Below are positions 1 through 8,904 of a DNA stretch of 35,814 bases, piece by piece. The notes under the pieces are model-generated. The model saw only the letters and a list, made by a program, of their open reading frames with translations, searched no databases and was not told the DNA's origin. The DNA is taken from the NCBI GenBank assembly GCA_015494675.1, contig WGAW01000062.1, positions 1 to 35,814 on the forward strand, written 5' to 3'. A program made the position numbers and the translations under genes. Origin of the DNA: Hydrogenimonas sp. GTDB taxonomy: Bacteria; Campylobacterota; Campylobacteria; Campylobacterales; Hydrogenimonadaceae. Within the stretch, counting starts at the first letter, position 1. Each line of letters begins with the position of its first letter.

Positions 1-1071
1 AACCAGGCGAGGCGCATAAACGAAAATGCGAGAGTCATTCTGACCGGGTGCGGAGCCCATACGAAGGGGGAGTCGCTCTTTGAGAGCGGAAAGGTCGACG
101 GTGTCTTCGGCCACAGCGAAAAAGAGAAGATACGCCGTTTCATAGAGAGTGACGAGCGTTTCTACGAGATAGGAGATCTCGAACATATAGACAGTACGGT
201 CGTAGAGCAGTTCATAGGAAAGTCACGCGCCTTTATCAAGATACAGGAGGGGTGCGATTTTAGATGCAGCTACTGCATAATACCCTATGTCCGCGGAAAC
301 GCGAGGAGCCTTGACGAAGATCTCATACTTGAACAGGTGAGGCGGCTGGCCGCAAACGGTTTCGGAGAGTTTATCCTGACCGGTACCAACGTTGGAAGTT
401 ACGGGAAAGATAGAGGAGGCTCTCTGGCCGGACTTCTGAAGCGCATGAGCCGAATACGCGGAGTAAGACGTATAAGAGTAGGCTCGCTTGAACCGATACA
501 GATCACACCGGAGTTCAGGGAACTGCTGGGTGAACCGTGGATGTCGCGCCATCTGCATATAGCGCTGCAGCACACTTCCGACAGAATGCTCGAGCTCATG
601 AACCGCAGAAACGGCTTCGAGAGCGACCTCGAGCTTTTCGAAGAGATATCCCGTCTCGGATATGCGATCGGAACGGACTTTATCGTAGGCCATCCCGGTG
701 AAGGTGAGGAGGAGTGGAGAGAGGCGATAGAGCGGGTGGAGCTTCTGCCTCTGACACATATACACGCCTTTACATACTCACGCAGAGACGGTACGCCCAG
801 CGCCGTTATGAAGCCTGTAGTACCCGGAAACATCGCCAAAGAGAGGCACAGGGAGCTGACCTCTTTGGTAAAGAGGAAAAACCTGGCCTTCAGGCGCTCT
901 TTGAAAAGGCCGCTCGAGGTTTTAGTGGAGAGTGTCAAAGGGGGGCGCTATGTCGGTCTGGATCAATATTTCAACAGGGTGGAGATAGAGTGCGGCCGGG
1001 ATATAACGGGCGAGTGGGTAGTGCTGGAAAAATTCGAAGCTCATGAGGGAGGAAATCGTGGAAGTCTCTAA
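1..1071 (+). CDS. mtaB: tRNA methylthiotransferase MtaB, 5' end cut by window
   Basis: Radical-SAM enzyme of the MiaB/MtaB family, which adds a methylthio group to t6A37 of tRNAs that read ANN codons. The reading frame is open from base 1, so the start and the first cysteines of the UPF0004 domain lie upstream. Visible are the last UPF0004 cysteine (LTGCGAH, about bases 40-60), the radical-SAM cluster motif CDFRCSYC (about bases 253-276) followed by IIPYVRG, and the signature LTGTNVGSYG. The C-terminal part (VLVESVKGGRYVGL) fits a TRAM-like domain. Its last 14 bases overlap the next gene, which suggests translational coupling. The family is clear. MtaB rather than MiaB is inferred from the motif style and from the neighbouring FtsH-like gene, a pairing I recall in Helicobacter. 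Confidence 0.9.
   Translation, partial: NQARRINENARVILTGCGAHTKGESLFESGKVDGVFGHSEKEKIRRFIESDERFYEIGDLEHIDSTVVEQFIGKSRAFIKIQEGCDFRCSYCIIPYVRGNARSLDEDLILEQVRRLAANGFGEFILTGTNVGSYGKDRGGSLAGLLKRMSRIRGVRRIRVGSLEPIQITPEFRELLGEPWMSRHLHIALQHTSDRMLELMNRRNGFESDLELFEEISRLGYAIGTDFIVGHPGEGEEEWREAIERVELLPLTHIHAFTYSRRDGTPSAVMKPVVPGNIAKERHRELTSLVKRKNLAFRRSLKRPLEVLVESVKGGRYVGLDQYFNRVEIECGRDITGEWVVLEKFEAHEGGNRGSL
1048..1052 (+). promoter_or_regulatory. Ribosome binding site deciding the FtsH-like start
   Basis: GGAGG lies five bases before GTG 1058 and downstream of the alternative ATG at 1043. It therefore supports the GTG start, 15 bases inside the longest open frame. Confidence 0.6.
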
Positions 1072-2707
1072 GAAAAACAGATACATCATAGCCGTTTCCG
1101 CTCTTCTTGTCGTTTCGCTGCTTCTGTTTGCCCTTCTTAGAGACAGGTCGCATCTTATAGATGCACAAACAGCGCAGAGTCTTATAGAGAGCTCTCTGGT
1201 AGAGGATGCGAAGATCGACGGCGCCTACCTATATTTCAAGAGCGGTAAAGAGCGGTACAAGGTCCCCAAGGATGCCATAGACCTCAAAGAGCTCTACAAA
1301 ACTACGGCGGTAGCGGTAAAAGAGCCCAACCCATACCTTGCCGATCTAATCACCGTAGGTATTCTGGCCCTTTTGGTGGTCTACCTCCTAAGGTGGGCAA
1401 GAAAGAACCGCGAACTCAAGGAGCAGCAGCTTAGCGAGCAGATCCAGTTTGCAAGTGAGCTTCAAAGACCGAGTGACATCAAGCCTATGGTATCAAATAT
1501 AACCTTCAAGGATGTCGCCGGGATAAACGATGTCAAGGAGGAGCTCGAGGAGATCATAGATTTTCTAAGGCACCCGGGCAAATATCTCAGTTTCGGTATC
1601 CGTATGCCGCGGGGTGTACTTCTGGTAGGGCCTCCCGGAGTCGGAAAGACCCTTATAGCGAAAGCTGTTGCGGGTGAAGCGGGAGTACCTTTTTTCTATC
1701 AGAGCGGTGCATCGTTCGTCCAGATATATGTGGGCATGGGTGCCAAACGGGTAAGAGAGCTTTTTAAAAGGGCAAAAGCGGCCGCTCCGGCGATAGTCTT
1801 CATAGATGAGATAGACGCCGTGGGAAAAGCCCGAGGAGGTATGCGCAACGACGAGCGCGAAGCAACTCTGAACCAGCTTTTGACCGAGATGGACGGTTTC
1901 GAAGACAGTAGCGGGGTGATTGTGATTGCCGCTACGAACAAGATAGAGATGCTCGATGATGCGCTGCTGAGGCCCGGACGGTTCGACAGGCGGGTATATG
2001 TCTCGCTGCCGAACAAGGAGGAGCGCAAATCTATACTCAGAATATATCTGGCAAACAAGCCCTACCACCTGGATCTTGAGGAGATAGCGCAGATGACGGT
2101 AGGATTCAGCGGTGCCGCACTCTCCTCGCTGGTGAACGAGGCGGCGATTCACGCTCTTAAAACCGGAAAAAAGATAATCGAGGAGGAGGACTTCATCGCC
2201 GTAAAAGACAAGGTTCTTCTCGGTAAACGAAAGATACTGACATACTCGGAAGAGGAGAAGCGGATTCAGTCGGCCTATCAGGCAGCCAAAGCGGTTACGG
2301 CATACTGGCTGGATGTAGAGTTCGACAAAATCGGGCTTTTGGGCGACAACTTCCAGAGATCGGAGAAAGAGATAGTCTCCAAGACCGACATGATGAATCG
2401 AATAAAGGTGTATCTTGCAGGCGATGCCATGATGCATCTGCACTTTAACGAGCACTATACCAACGCGGCAAACGACCTGAAAGAGGCGAGGTTGATAGCA
2501 CGAGACATGGTAGAACACTACTCGATGGTAGAGAGTTTCGGTACGGCCGCGGCGGAGGAGGAGAAGATACTGATGGAGGCAAAATCGGATGTCGAGAGTT
2601 TCGTGGCCAGGGCTGAGGAGGGCATAATGCGTCTGGCAGAGGAGATAATAAGACGTGAGACGGTCTCCAGGGAGGATGTGAAAGAGCTTCTGAATGAGAT
2701 ATTTTAG
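1058..2707 (+). CDS. FtsH-like membrane AAA ATPase lacking the HEXXH protease motif
   Basis: Paralogue of the membrane protease FtsH. An ATG exists at 1043, but GGAGG at 1048-1052 sits 5 bases before a GTG at 1058, which I take as the start. Residue numbers below count from the ATG. Two membrane spans (about 14-32 and 100-117) flank a short periplasmic domain. The AAA domain has Walker A GPPGVGKT (196-203), pore motif FVQIYVG, Walker B VFIDEID (252-258) and the second region of homology with both arginines (RPGRFDRR, 310-317). In FtsH the next domain carries HEXXH. Here that site reads YQAAK (412-416), although the later aspartate (ANDLKEA) is kept. The ATPase should work as an unfoldase or scaffold, while zinc proteolysis is unlikely. 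At 550-554 residues it is shorter than ordinary FtsH (about 640). Confidence 0.88.
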   Translation: MEVSKKNRYIIAVSALLVVSLLLFALLRDRSHLIDAQTAQSLIESSLVEDAKIDGAYLYFKSGKERYKVPKDAIDLKELYKTTAVAVKEPNPYLADLITVGILALLVVYLLRWARKNRELKEQQLSEQIQFASELQRPSDIKPMVSNITFKDVAGINDVKEELEEIIDFLRHPGKYLSFGIRMPRGVLLVGPPGVGKTLIAKAVAGEAGVPFFYQSGASFVQIYVGMGAKRVRELFKRAKAAAPAIVFIDEIDAVGKARGGMRNDEREATLNQLLTEMDGFEDSSGVIVIAATNKIEMLDDALLRPGRFDRRVYVSLPNKEERKSILRIYLANKPYHLDLEEIAQMTVGFSGAALSSLVNEAAIHALKTGKKIIEEEDFIAVKDKVLLGKRKILTYSEEEKRIQSAYQAAKAVTAYWLDVEFDKIGLLGDNFQRSEKEIVSKTDMMNRIKVYLAGDAMMHLHFNEHYTNAANDLKEARLIARDMVEHYSMVESFGTAAAEEEKILMEAKSDVESFVARAEEGIMRLAEEIIRRETVSREDVKELLNEIF

Positions 2708-3233
2708 CGGTTTCGCCCTCGGAGGAGAGGCGGGGCTTTTCGATGAGATAATCGCACCGTATAAAGATAATCCCTATGTCGTTGCCGGTTTCAGCTACGG
2801 CGCCGTAAAGGCGGTGGAGCAGGTTTACGGCGGTTGCGAAAGAGTCGAGAGGCTGATCCTGCTCTCACCGGCCTACTTTGCAGGAAGAGGCAGGGCGTTC
2901 GTAAAGACGCAGATGATTCACTTTAGAAAAGATCGAGCGGTCTATCTCGAGAAGTTTCTCGAAAATGCCTCTTACCCCGCACAGAAGAGTCTGCTCGAGC
3001 GATATCGAGCAGATGCGACCGTTAGGGATCTCGAGGAACTCCTTACATATCCGTGGTCCGTTGAGAAGCTTCGCGAGATAGAACGCAGGGGAACCAAAAT
3101 AGAGACATATCTAGGTGCGAAAGATAAAATAGTGGATGCCGAAGCGGCGCACGACTTTTTCAAAAACTTCGGCGATAGCTATCTGTTCAAAGAGTATGGA
3201 CACATTTTGAGAGGAGGAGAGAAGAGTGGATAA
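2694..3233 (+). CDS. bioV: Probable pimeloyl-ACP methyl ester esterase BioV
   Basis: Small alpha/beta hydrolase of 179 residues. It starts MRYFSGFALG and has the nucleophile elbow AGFSYGA (Ser34), a late acid in LGAKDKIVD (Asp144) and a C-terminal histidine in KEYGHIL (His170). The size, the RYFSGF-like start and the compact fold match BioV, the Helicobacter-type replacement for BioH, which cleaves pimeloyl-ACP methyl ester so that biotin synthesis can proceed. It overlaps the FtsH-like gene by 14 bases and the following mog by 8, so the three are probably co-translated. No other biotin gene is nearby. The hydrolase fold and triad are seen directly. The substrate is inferred from family resemblance recalled without a search. 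Confidence 0.72.
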   Translation: MRYFSGFALGGEAGLFDEIIAPYKDNPYVVAGFSYGAVKAVEQVYGGCERVERLILLSPAYFAGRGRAFVKTQMIHFRKDRAVYLEKFLENASYPAQKSLLERYRADATVRDLEELLTYPWSVEKLREIERRGTKIETYLGAKDKIVDAEAAHDFFKNFGDSYLFKEYGHILRGGEKSG

Positions 3234-3756
3234 GATAAGAGTGGGAGTCGTAACCGCAAGCGACAGGGCGAGCGCCGGCATATACGAAGATATATCCGGT
3301 ACCGCCATAATGGATACTCTGAAAGAGTACCTTCTAAACGAGTTGGAGTTTCTATATCGCTGCGTACCGGACGAGCAGCCCGAGATCGAGGCCGCACTAA
3401 AAGAGCTCGTAAAGGAGGGATGTGACCTGATAGTAACCACCGGGGGCACCGGACCGGCACCCAGAGACGTCACCCCGGAGGCTACGGAGGCGGTTTGCGA
3501 CAAGATGCTTCCGGGATTCGGTGAGTTGATGCGTCAGGTAAGTCTGAAATATGTACCGACCGCGATTTTGAGCCGCCAGAGTGCGGGTGTATGTGAAAAG
3601 AGCCTCATAATCAACCTTCCGGGCAAACCGAAATCGATAAGGGAGTGTCTGGATGCGGTGTTTCCGGCCGTCCCCTACTGCATAGACCTGATAGGCGGGC
3701 GCTACATGGTAGCGAATGAAGGGGTGATAGAGGTGTTTAGACCGAAATCGAAATAA
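3226..3756 (+). CDS. mog: Molybdopterin adenylyltransferase Mog
   Basis: MogA-type protein that adenylylates molybdopterin before molybdenum insertion, working in the cytoplasm with MoeA. The full-length 176-residue protein shows the N-terminal VGVVTASDRAS, the molybdopterin-binding signature DLIVTTGGTGPAPRDVTPEA at about residues 67-86 and the C-terminal NLPGKP loop. The start is GTG at 3226, preceded by a purine-rich GAGGAGGAGA, inside the end of bioV. Presence of mog implies molybdoenzymes such as nitrate reductase or formate dehydrogenase elsewhere in the genome. It appears to be the last gene of the mtaB-ftsH-like-bioV-mog run. Confidence 0.93.
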   Translation: MDKIRVGVVTASDRASAGIYEDISGTAIMDTLKEYLLNELEFLYRCVPDEQPEIEAALKELVKEGCDLIVTTGGTGPAPRDVTPEATEAVCDKMLPGFGELMRQVSLKYVPTAILSRQSAGVCEKSLIINLPGKPKSIRECLDAVFPAVPYCIDLIGGRYMVANEGVIEVFRPKSK

Positions 3757-3947
3757 CACCGGTTCCAAATGAAAACGAAACGCTCAATCTGCTCCTACAG
3801 CACGATTTTCGGCCGGCTTTCGTTCGACCCGCTCCCGCAGCTCTCGCCGCGGTGATGACCGAATGCTTAGTTATATTTGGATCAGGTTCAATCTTACGAA
3901 AGGAATGGTTCGCCTAAAAGGGTTTGCGCCTTTGTCGGATCATCGAA
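3757..3947. other. Gene-free spacer between mog and the SUV3-like helicase
   Basis: No convincing gene. It contains a possible weak -10 (TTATAT near 3870) for the helicase and a short inverted repeat, AAAGG/CCTTT with a 7-base loop (3917-3933), 15 bases before the helicase ATG. No clear rho-independent terminator follows mog. Confidence 0.35.
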
Positions 3948-6740
3948 ATGGCAAAAAAGAAGAAAAAACTTATAAAGTACAACAAGACTGTCAGAAAGAT
4001 CTTCGGAGGAGAGGGGTTCGACGAGGGGATAGAGCGTCTGCCCCTGGACAACCTGATAGAGATGGCGATGATTCTCTCGCTCAAAGAGCAGCATCTGAGC
4101 AAGGCCGATCTTGTGCGGGCGTTCAGGCGCTTGTGGTCGTCCGGGGATGCAGCTGACAGAGCGCTGATAACGGAGTATCTTAAGTCTCTCGACACCACTT
4201 TCGGACCCCAAAAGAGTGTCCCGAATTCGGAGGTTAGAGAGCGAAAGATAGATGAGATACTGGCGCAGATGGAGCATACGCCTGCCGAGGCGGTGGCGGT
4301 AAGAGAGCAGTTTGGCGAGTCGAAGCTCAAAAAGATCACCCCCAAGAGGATCGCCGAAGCGCTTGCCAAGCTTAGAAGCGCACAGAAGAGAAACAGGCTC
4401 GAAGAGGCTTGCGACGGCACATTCGACGAAGATGGAAAGTTCCGTTTTTTCCACTCTTTCGAGTTTTCCATATTTGACGAAAAGTTCCACAAGATAATAG
4501 AGTTGAAGTGCCCGCCGTTCGATGACGCAGAGATAGTGCAGCTGCAGGAGAGTCAGCTCATCTCGAAACTCGAGAAGTGCAAAGCAGAAGCGGTATCCAG
4601 GAAAGAGAAGCAGATAGAGGCGTTTTTGGATATTGCGGGCCGGCCGAACCGGTATCTTACGCGGGAGCAGGTCGTGAAGGCGATAAAGAGGCTGCCCGAG
4701 AGCTGTGACTTCACCTCAGTTTCCATTCCCGAGAGTTTTCTGCGCGATATCCTGCTCGAGAATTTCGAGATTTCACATCTGGAGTTTACCGACGAAACCG
4801 TCAGACTCTTTAGAAAAGAGAGTAAAGTGCTCTTTTCCAATGAGAAGTGGAGAGTCGACTACCGGCTTATGCTCGGCGTTGAGAAGCGGTGGCTATATCA
4901 AGCCGTATGGACCTCCGAGCCTCTCGGTATGGATGAAGATTTCGAAATACGCAAAAGTGAGGCGGAGGCGCAGTTCGATGCGGAGCTCTACGCTTTGAGA
5001 GATGCGCTGCTGGGAGAGGCGGACGGCCTGGATATGGAGTCGTCGCAGGTGGAGTCGATAATCGCCGAAGCCGTAATGGGAGTGATAGAGCGAAACGGGA
5101 TTCTGGAAGTTCCCTACAAGACGCTCAAAAACATAAACAGTCACTTTGCACGCAAAATAGAGGGTCTCAAGCTGAAAAAGCAGAGAGAGGAGCTGCTCGC
5201 TAGAACGATAAGAGACTTCAAAAACCTCTTTCCGCTCGCCAGGGAGATGGGGCGGAAGCTCATATTCCATGTAGGTCCGACAAACAGCGGAAAGACCTAC
5301 AGCGCGATGAAGATGCTAAAAGATGCCGATACAGGGTACTACCTGGCACCGCTTCGCCTGCTCGCACTCGAAGGTTACGAGACTCTTTTGAAATGGGGCC
5401 TTCGTGCCTCTTTGGTAACCGGAGAGGAGCAACTAATAGATGAAGAGGCCGCTCATGTGAGCTCGACGATCGAGATGGCGAATTTCCAGGTAGAGGTGGA
5501 TGTCTGTGTCATAGACGAGGTACAGATGATAGACGATCCAGATAGGGGGTGGGCGTGGGCGAACGCCATAATAGGTATACCCGCAAGTACCGTCGTGATG
5601 ACCGGAAGCGAGGATGCCCTCGAGGCTGTTAAAGAGCTTGCGGAGTGGCTCGACGAAGAGCTGGAAGTGGTACGTTTCGAGAGAAAGGCTCCCCTGATAC
5701 TCAACCACCGACCTACATCTTTGAAGAGACTCGAACCTTCTACAGCTATCGTAGCATTCTCCAGAAGAGACGTTCTGGCGCTCAAGGAACAGCTCGGCGG
5801 AAGGTACGATGTATCGGTGGTATACGGCAATCTGAGCCCCGAAGTGAGACGCGAAGAGGCGAGAAGGTTCAGGGAGGGTGAATCGCAGATCCTTGTGGCC
5901 ACCGATGCCATAGCGATGGGGCTGAACCTTCCTATAAAGACGATTCTCTTCGCCAGGGATTCGAAATTCGACGGGCAGAGCCGCCGCCTGCTGACACCTT
6001 CCGAAATACGTCAGATAGCCGGACGGGCAGGGCGTTACGGGCTTTACGAAGAGGGGTATGTCGGAGCGTTAAGCGGGCCTGTTCTAAATACCGTGGCCGA
6101 GCTTATAGATGAAGAGTCGGCTCCGGTACATGGTCCGTACCGTGTTATGGCCAACTTCGAGCATATAGAACTGATCGCAAAAATAGTCGAGACGCAGAGC
6201 CTTTCGGAGATTCTCGGATTTTTCGTAAAAAATATGCGCTTCGACGGTCCGTTTATAGCCGCCAACATAGAAAACATGCTCGAAATCGCCAAAATGGTAG
6301 ACCTCTACAAGCTGGAGCTGAAAGCAAAATATCACCTCTCGTGCGCACCTCTGAGCCTGGGCTCTGCCTATCTCGAGAGTGTGTTTCACCGATACCTGAT
6401 AGCGCTCGAGCGCGATGAACCGATACCCTTTGCGATTCCCGAAGATCTGCCTTCGGTCGCGCAGACCTCCGACATGCTTTTCGATGCCGAAGAGAGAGTC
6501 AAGGAGGTTTCGCTATACCTGTGGCTTTCGTATCGCTTTCCGGAAGCTTTCGTGGATACGCAGAACGCATTGAGGGCGCGGGAGCTACTGAACTCGTTTA
6601 TAGAACGATCTTTGCGCAAAGGTGTATTCGCCAGAGCCTGCAAAAGGTGTGCAAAGCCGCTGCCGCCAAACTTTAGGTTCGGAATTTGCCAGGAGTGCTA
6701 CAGGGGAGGGCGCAGAACCAGAAGGCACCCTGTCAGGTGA
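3948..6740 (+). CDS. SUV3-like DExH RNA helicase with C-terminal zinc ribbon
   Basis: Large superfamily 2 helicase of 930 residues. The start at ATG 3948 (MAKKKKKLIK) is preferred to an upstream in-frame TTG at 3924, though no strong ribosome site precedes either. About 430 N-terminal residues have no motif I recognise. Then come Walker A GPTNSGKT (443-450), DEVQ (523-526), TGSEDA, and motif VI in QIAGRAGR (689-696). GPTNSGKT, DEVQ and QIAGRAGR are hallmarks of SUV3, the mitochondrial degradosome helicase, and its bacterial relatives. The C-terminus carries CxxC-12-CxxC (Cys898, 901, 914, 917), a likely zinc ribbon, then a basic tail. RNA unwinding in RNA turnover or ribosome work is inferred. 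Confidence 0.85.
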   Translation: MAKKKKKLIKYNKTVRKIFGGEGFDEGIERLPLDNLIEMAMILSLKEQHLSKADLVRAFRRLWSSGDAADRALITEYLKSLDTTFGPQKSVPNSEVRERKIDEILAQMEHTPAEAVAVREQFGESKLKKITPKRIAEALAKLRSAQKRNRLEEACDGTFDEDGKFRFFHSFEFSIFDEKFHKIIELKCPPFDDAEIVQLQESQLISKLEKCKAEAVSRKEKQIEAFLDIAGRPNRYLTREQVVKAIKRLPESCDFTSVSIPESFLRDILLENFEISHLEFTDETVRLFRKESKVLFSNEKWRVDYRLMLGVEKRWLYQAVWTSEPLGMDEDFEIRKSEAEAQFDAELYALRDALLGEADGLDMESSQVESIIAEAVMGVIERNGILEVPYKTLKNINSHFARKIEGLKLKKQREELLARTIRDFKNLFPLAREMGRKLIFHVGPTNSGKTYSAMKMLKDADTGYYLAPLRLLALEGYETLLKWGLRASLVTGEEQLIDEEAAHVSSTIEMANFQVEVDVCVIDEVQMIDDPDRGWAWANAIIGIPASTVVMTGSEDALEAVKELAEWLDEELEVVRFERKAPLILNHRPTSLKRLEPSTAIVAFSRRDVLALKEQLGGRYDVSVVYGNLSPEVRREEARRFREGESQILVATDAIAMGLNLPIKTILFARDSKFDGQSRRLLTPSEIRQIAGRAGRYGLYEEGYVGALSGPVLNTVAELIDEESAPVHGPYRVMANFEHIELIAKIVETQSLSEILGFFVKNMRFDGPFIAANIENMLEIAKMVDLYKLELKAKYHLSCAPLSLGSAYLESVFHRYLIALERDEPIPFAIPEDLPSVAQTSDMLFDAEERVKEVSLYLWLSYRFPEAFVDTQNALRARELLNSFIERSLRKGVFARACKRCAKPLPPNFRFGICQECYRGGRRTRRHPVR

Positions 6741-6747
6741 CTATACA

Positions 6748-6756
6748 TGGTATAAT
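6748..6756 (+). promoter_or_regulatory. Extended -10 promoter for uvrD
   Basis: TGGTATAAT (TG at 6748-6749, TATAAT at 6751-6756) is a perfect extended -10 starting eight bases after the helicase stop and about 85 bases before uvrD. No good -35 is visible, which is usual for sigma-70 promoters in this phylum. Confidence 0.6.
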
Positions 6757-6840
6757 TTCGCCCGATTCAAAACCCGCAAAGGGCTTGCGAAGATTGCTTC
6801 TGCGCAAGATCTGCCGTAAAATGGAGTCAAACCCCTACAC

Positions 6841-8904
6841 ATGCCTCTATCACGCCTGAACGAAGAGCAGCTCGAAGCCGCAACGGCCCCCTTCGGTCGC
6901 AACCTCGTCATTGCCTCCGCCGGAACGGGAAAAACCTCTACCATCGTCGGCCGTATCGGCTATCTGCTCTCGAAGGGCGTCGACCCTCGGGATATTCTGC
7001 TTTTGACCTTTACGAACAAGGCGGCTGCCGAGATGGTAGATAGGGTGGCGGGGTATTTCAGCCGTGAAGTGGCCGCAAAGATCGAAGCGGGTACTTTTCA
7101 TGCGATTAGTTATCGCCATCTAAAGAGAGAAAGAGATATAAACCTGAAGCAGCCTTTCGAGCTCAAGACCCTATTTAGAAGCATCTACGAGAAACGCCGT
7201 TTTCACCATATAGGTGCACAGACCGATCCTTTTGCGCCGAACTTTCTGTACGATCTCTATTCACTCTACCAAAACGCCTCCAGAGAGACGTTTGCGGAGT
7301 GGCTTTCAAAAAGGCATCAGGGGCATGAACCCTATATAGATATATATCTCGACATAATCGACGAGTTCAGAAGCAGCAAGGAGGAGTTCGGCTTCGTCGA
7401 CTTCAACGATCTTCTGATATTGATGCGCGAATCGGTTAAGCGTAATCCCCTCTCTTTCAGAGAGATATTGATAGACGAATATCAGGATACCAACGAACTG
7501 CAGGGCTCTTTGATAGATGCGATGAACGCACCTTCGCTCTTTTGTGTCGGCGACTATGACCAGAGTATCTACGCCTTCAACGGTGCAAATATAAATATCA
7601 TAGGCTCTTTCGCCACAAAATTCAAAGATGCCAGGGTCTTTACACTCACCAAGAACTACCGCTCCACGGCACCTATACTCGAGCTGGCCAACAGGGTAAT
7701 CGAGTATAACGAGCGGATATATCCCAAGCAGTTGGAGGTGGTGCGTAGGGGGGATTCGGCGGCAATGCCTAAGCTTTTGATATTCGACAACCTTATGCAG
7801 CAGTACGAGACGATAGCCCGATTAATTAGGCGCTCCGCCACACCGCACAATGAGATAGCGGTAATATTCAGAAACAACGCATCGGCTGACGGTATAGAGG
7901 CTATGCTGAAAGAGGAGGGGATATCCTGCCGACGCAAAGGGGGGCGCAGTTTCTTCGACGCCAAAGAGGTCAAAGCGGCGCTCGATTTCGCGACGCTGCT
8001 TCTGAATCCGAAAGATATGATGGCTTTCATACATATCTTTGAGTACGCCAGGGGGGTCGGAAGCGCTACCGCCAAAGAGCTTTTCGAGGGCCTGACTACT
8101 CTCGGAGAGGGGTGTATGATGAGCGGACTCTTCAATCCAAAGCCCATGACCAATCCTTTCAAAGCCCGAAATACGAACTACCAGCTGGGACTCTTCGACC
8201 ACCCGATGCAGATCGGTTCGGTCTCGAGGTTTTCCCATCTGGGGCTGGATGAGAACTTTATGGCACATCCAATATTGAAGCATCCGGCTCTAAACAGTGA
8301 CGGCGTAAAGTTTCTCTACGACTTCTACAGATTGATGAAGAGTCTGAAGAGTCTCAAGCAGCCACGGTCGATTGTGCGCCATATTCTATCTTCCGATATT
8401 TACGGCTCTATTATAGAGCGGCTGGCCGAACGTCGTGCCACTTTGAAAAACGGAGAGGTAGACGGAGCGAAAAAGGGCGACGCTCTCGAGAGAATAAAGC
8501 GTAAGACTCTTTTGCTGGTGCGTCTGGCGGAGGCATACGGCAGTAACGAAAAGTTCATAAACGCCATGGTTCTGGGAGGCAGGGAGCTGAATGAAGGGGA
8601 GGGGGTCAATCTGCTGACGGTACATGCGAGTAAAGGGCTCGAATTCGATGAGGTCTACGTAATAGATCTAATGGACGGTAGATTTCCGAACAGAAAGCTT
8701 GCCGGACAGGGTGGAAGTATAGAGGAGGAGCGGAGGCTCTTTTATGTCGCACTCACGCGTGCACGGAATCTTCTTTATCTCTCATACGCCAAATATGACA
8801 GCTTCAAGGATATAACCTTTTTCCCGTCGCAATTTCTCTACGAGGCCGGTCTTTTGAAAAAGGACCGCACCTACGAGAGGCTAAAAGCTCTTAGTGCCCC
8901 TTGA
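6841..8904 (+). CDS. uvrD: UvrD/PcrA/Rep-type DNA helicase
   Basis: Superfamily 1A 3'-5' DNA helicase for repair and replication-fork clearing, 687 residues. All motifs are present: Q motif LNEEQLEAA, I ASAGTGKT (25-32), Ia LLLTFTNKAA, II LIDEYQDTNE, III VGDYDQSIYAFNGA, IV LTKNYRST, V LLTVHASKGLEFD and VI RLFYVALTRARN. Between motifs IV and V, in the 2B region, it carries QLGLFD (448-453) in a low-complexity stretch, which matches the sliding-clamp binding consensus QLxLF. Its 3' end overlaps the convergent mshG-like gene by 14 bases. It is probably a single-gene unit behind its own promoter. Confidence 0.95.
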   Translation: MPLSRLNEEQLEAATAPFGRNLVIASAGTGKTSTIVGRIGYLLSKGVDPRDILLLTFTNKAAAEMVDRVAGYFSREVAAKIEAGTFHAISYRHLKRERDINLKQPFELKTLFRSIYEKRRFHHIGAQTDPFAPNFLYDLYSLYQNASRETFAEWLSKRHQGHEPYIDIYLDIIDEFRSSKEEFGFVDFNDLLILMRESVKRNPLSFREILIDEYQDTNELQGSLIDAMNAPSLFCVGDYDQSIYAFNGANINIIGSFATKFKDARVFTLTKNYRSTAPILELANRVIEYNERIYPKQLEVVRRGDSAAMPKLLIFDNLMQQYETIARLIRRSATPHNEIAVIFRNNASADGIEAMLKEEGISCRRKGGRSFFDAKEVKAALDFATLLLNPKDMMAFIHIFEYARGVGSATAKELFEGLTTLGEGCMMSGLFNPKPMTNPFKARNTNYQLGLFDHPMQIGSVSRFSHLGLDENFMAHPILKHPALNSDGVKFLYDFYRLMKSLKSLKQPRSIVRHILSSDIYGSIIERLAERRATLKNGEVDGAKKGDALERIKRKTLLLVRLAEAYGSNEKFINAMVLGGRELNEGEGVNLLTVHASKGLEFDEVYVIDLMDGRFPNRKLAGQGGSIEEERRLFYVALTRARNLLYLSYAKYDSFKDITFFPSQFLYEAGLLKKDRTYERLKALSAP

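Noticed and set aside
1565..2518. 317-residue open frame on the minus strand inside the FtsH-like gene
   Set aside because: Fully antisense to a well-supported gene, composition is that of a reverse-complement shadow, and no motif or ribosome site is seen.
3881..3899. GGTTCAATC, resembling a tRNA T-loop
   Set aside because: The flanking bases cannot form the five-pair T-stem, and no acceptor or anticodon arm is found nearby.
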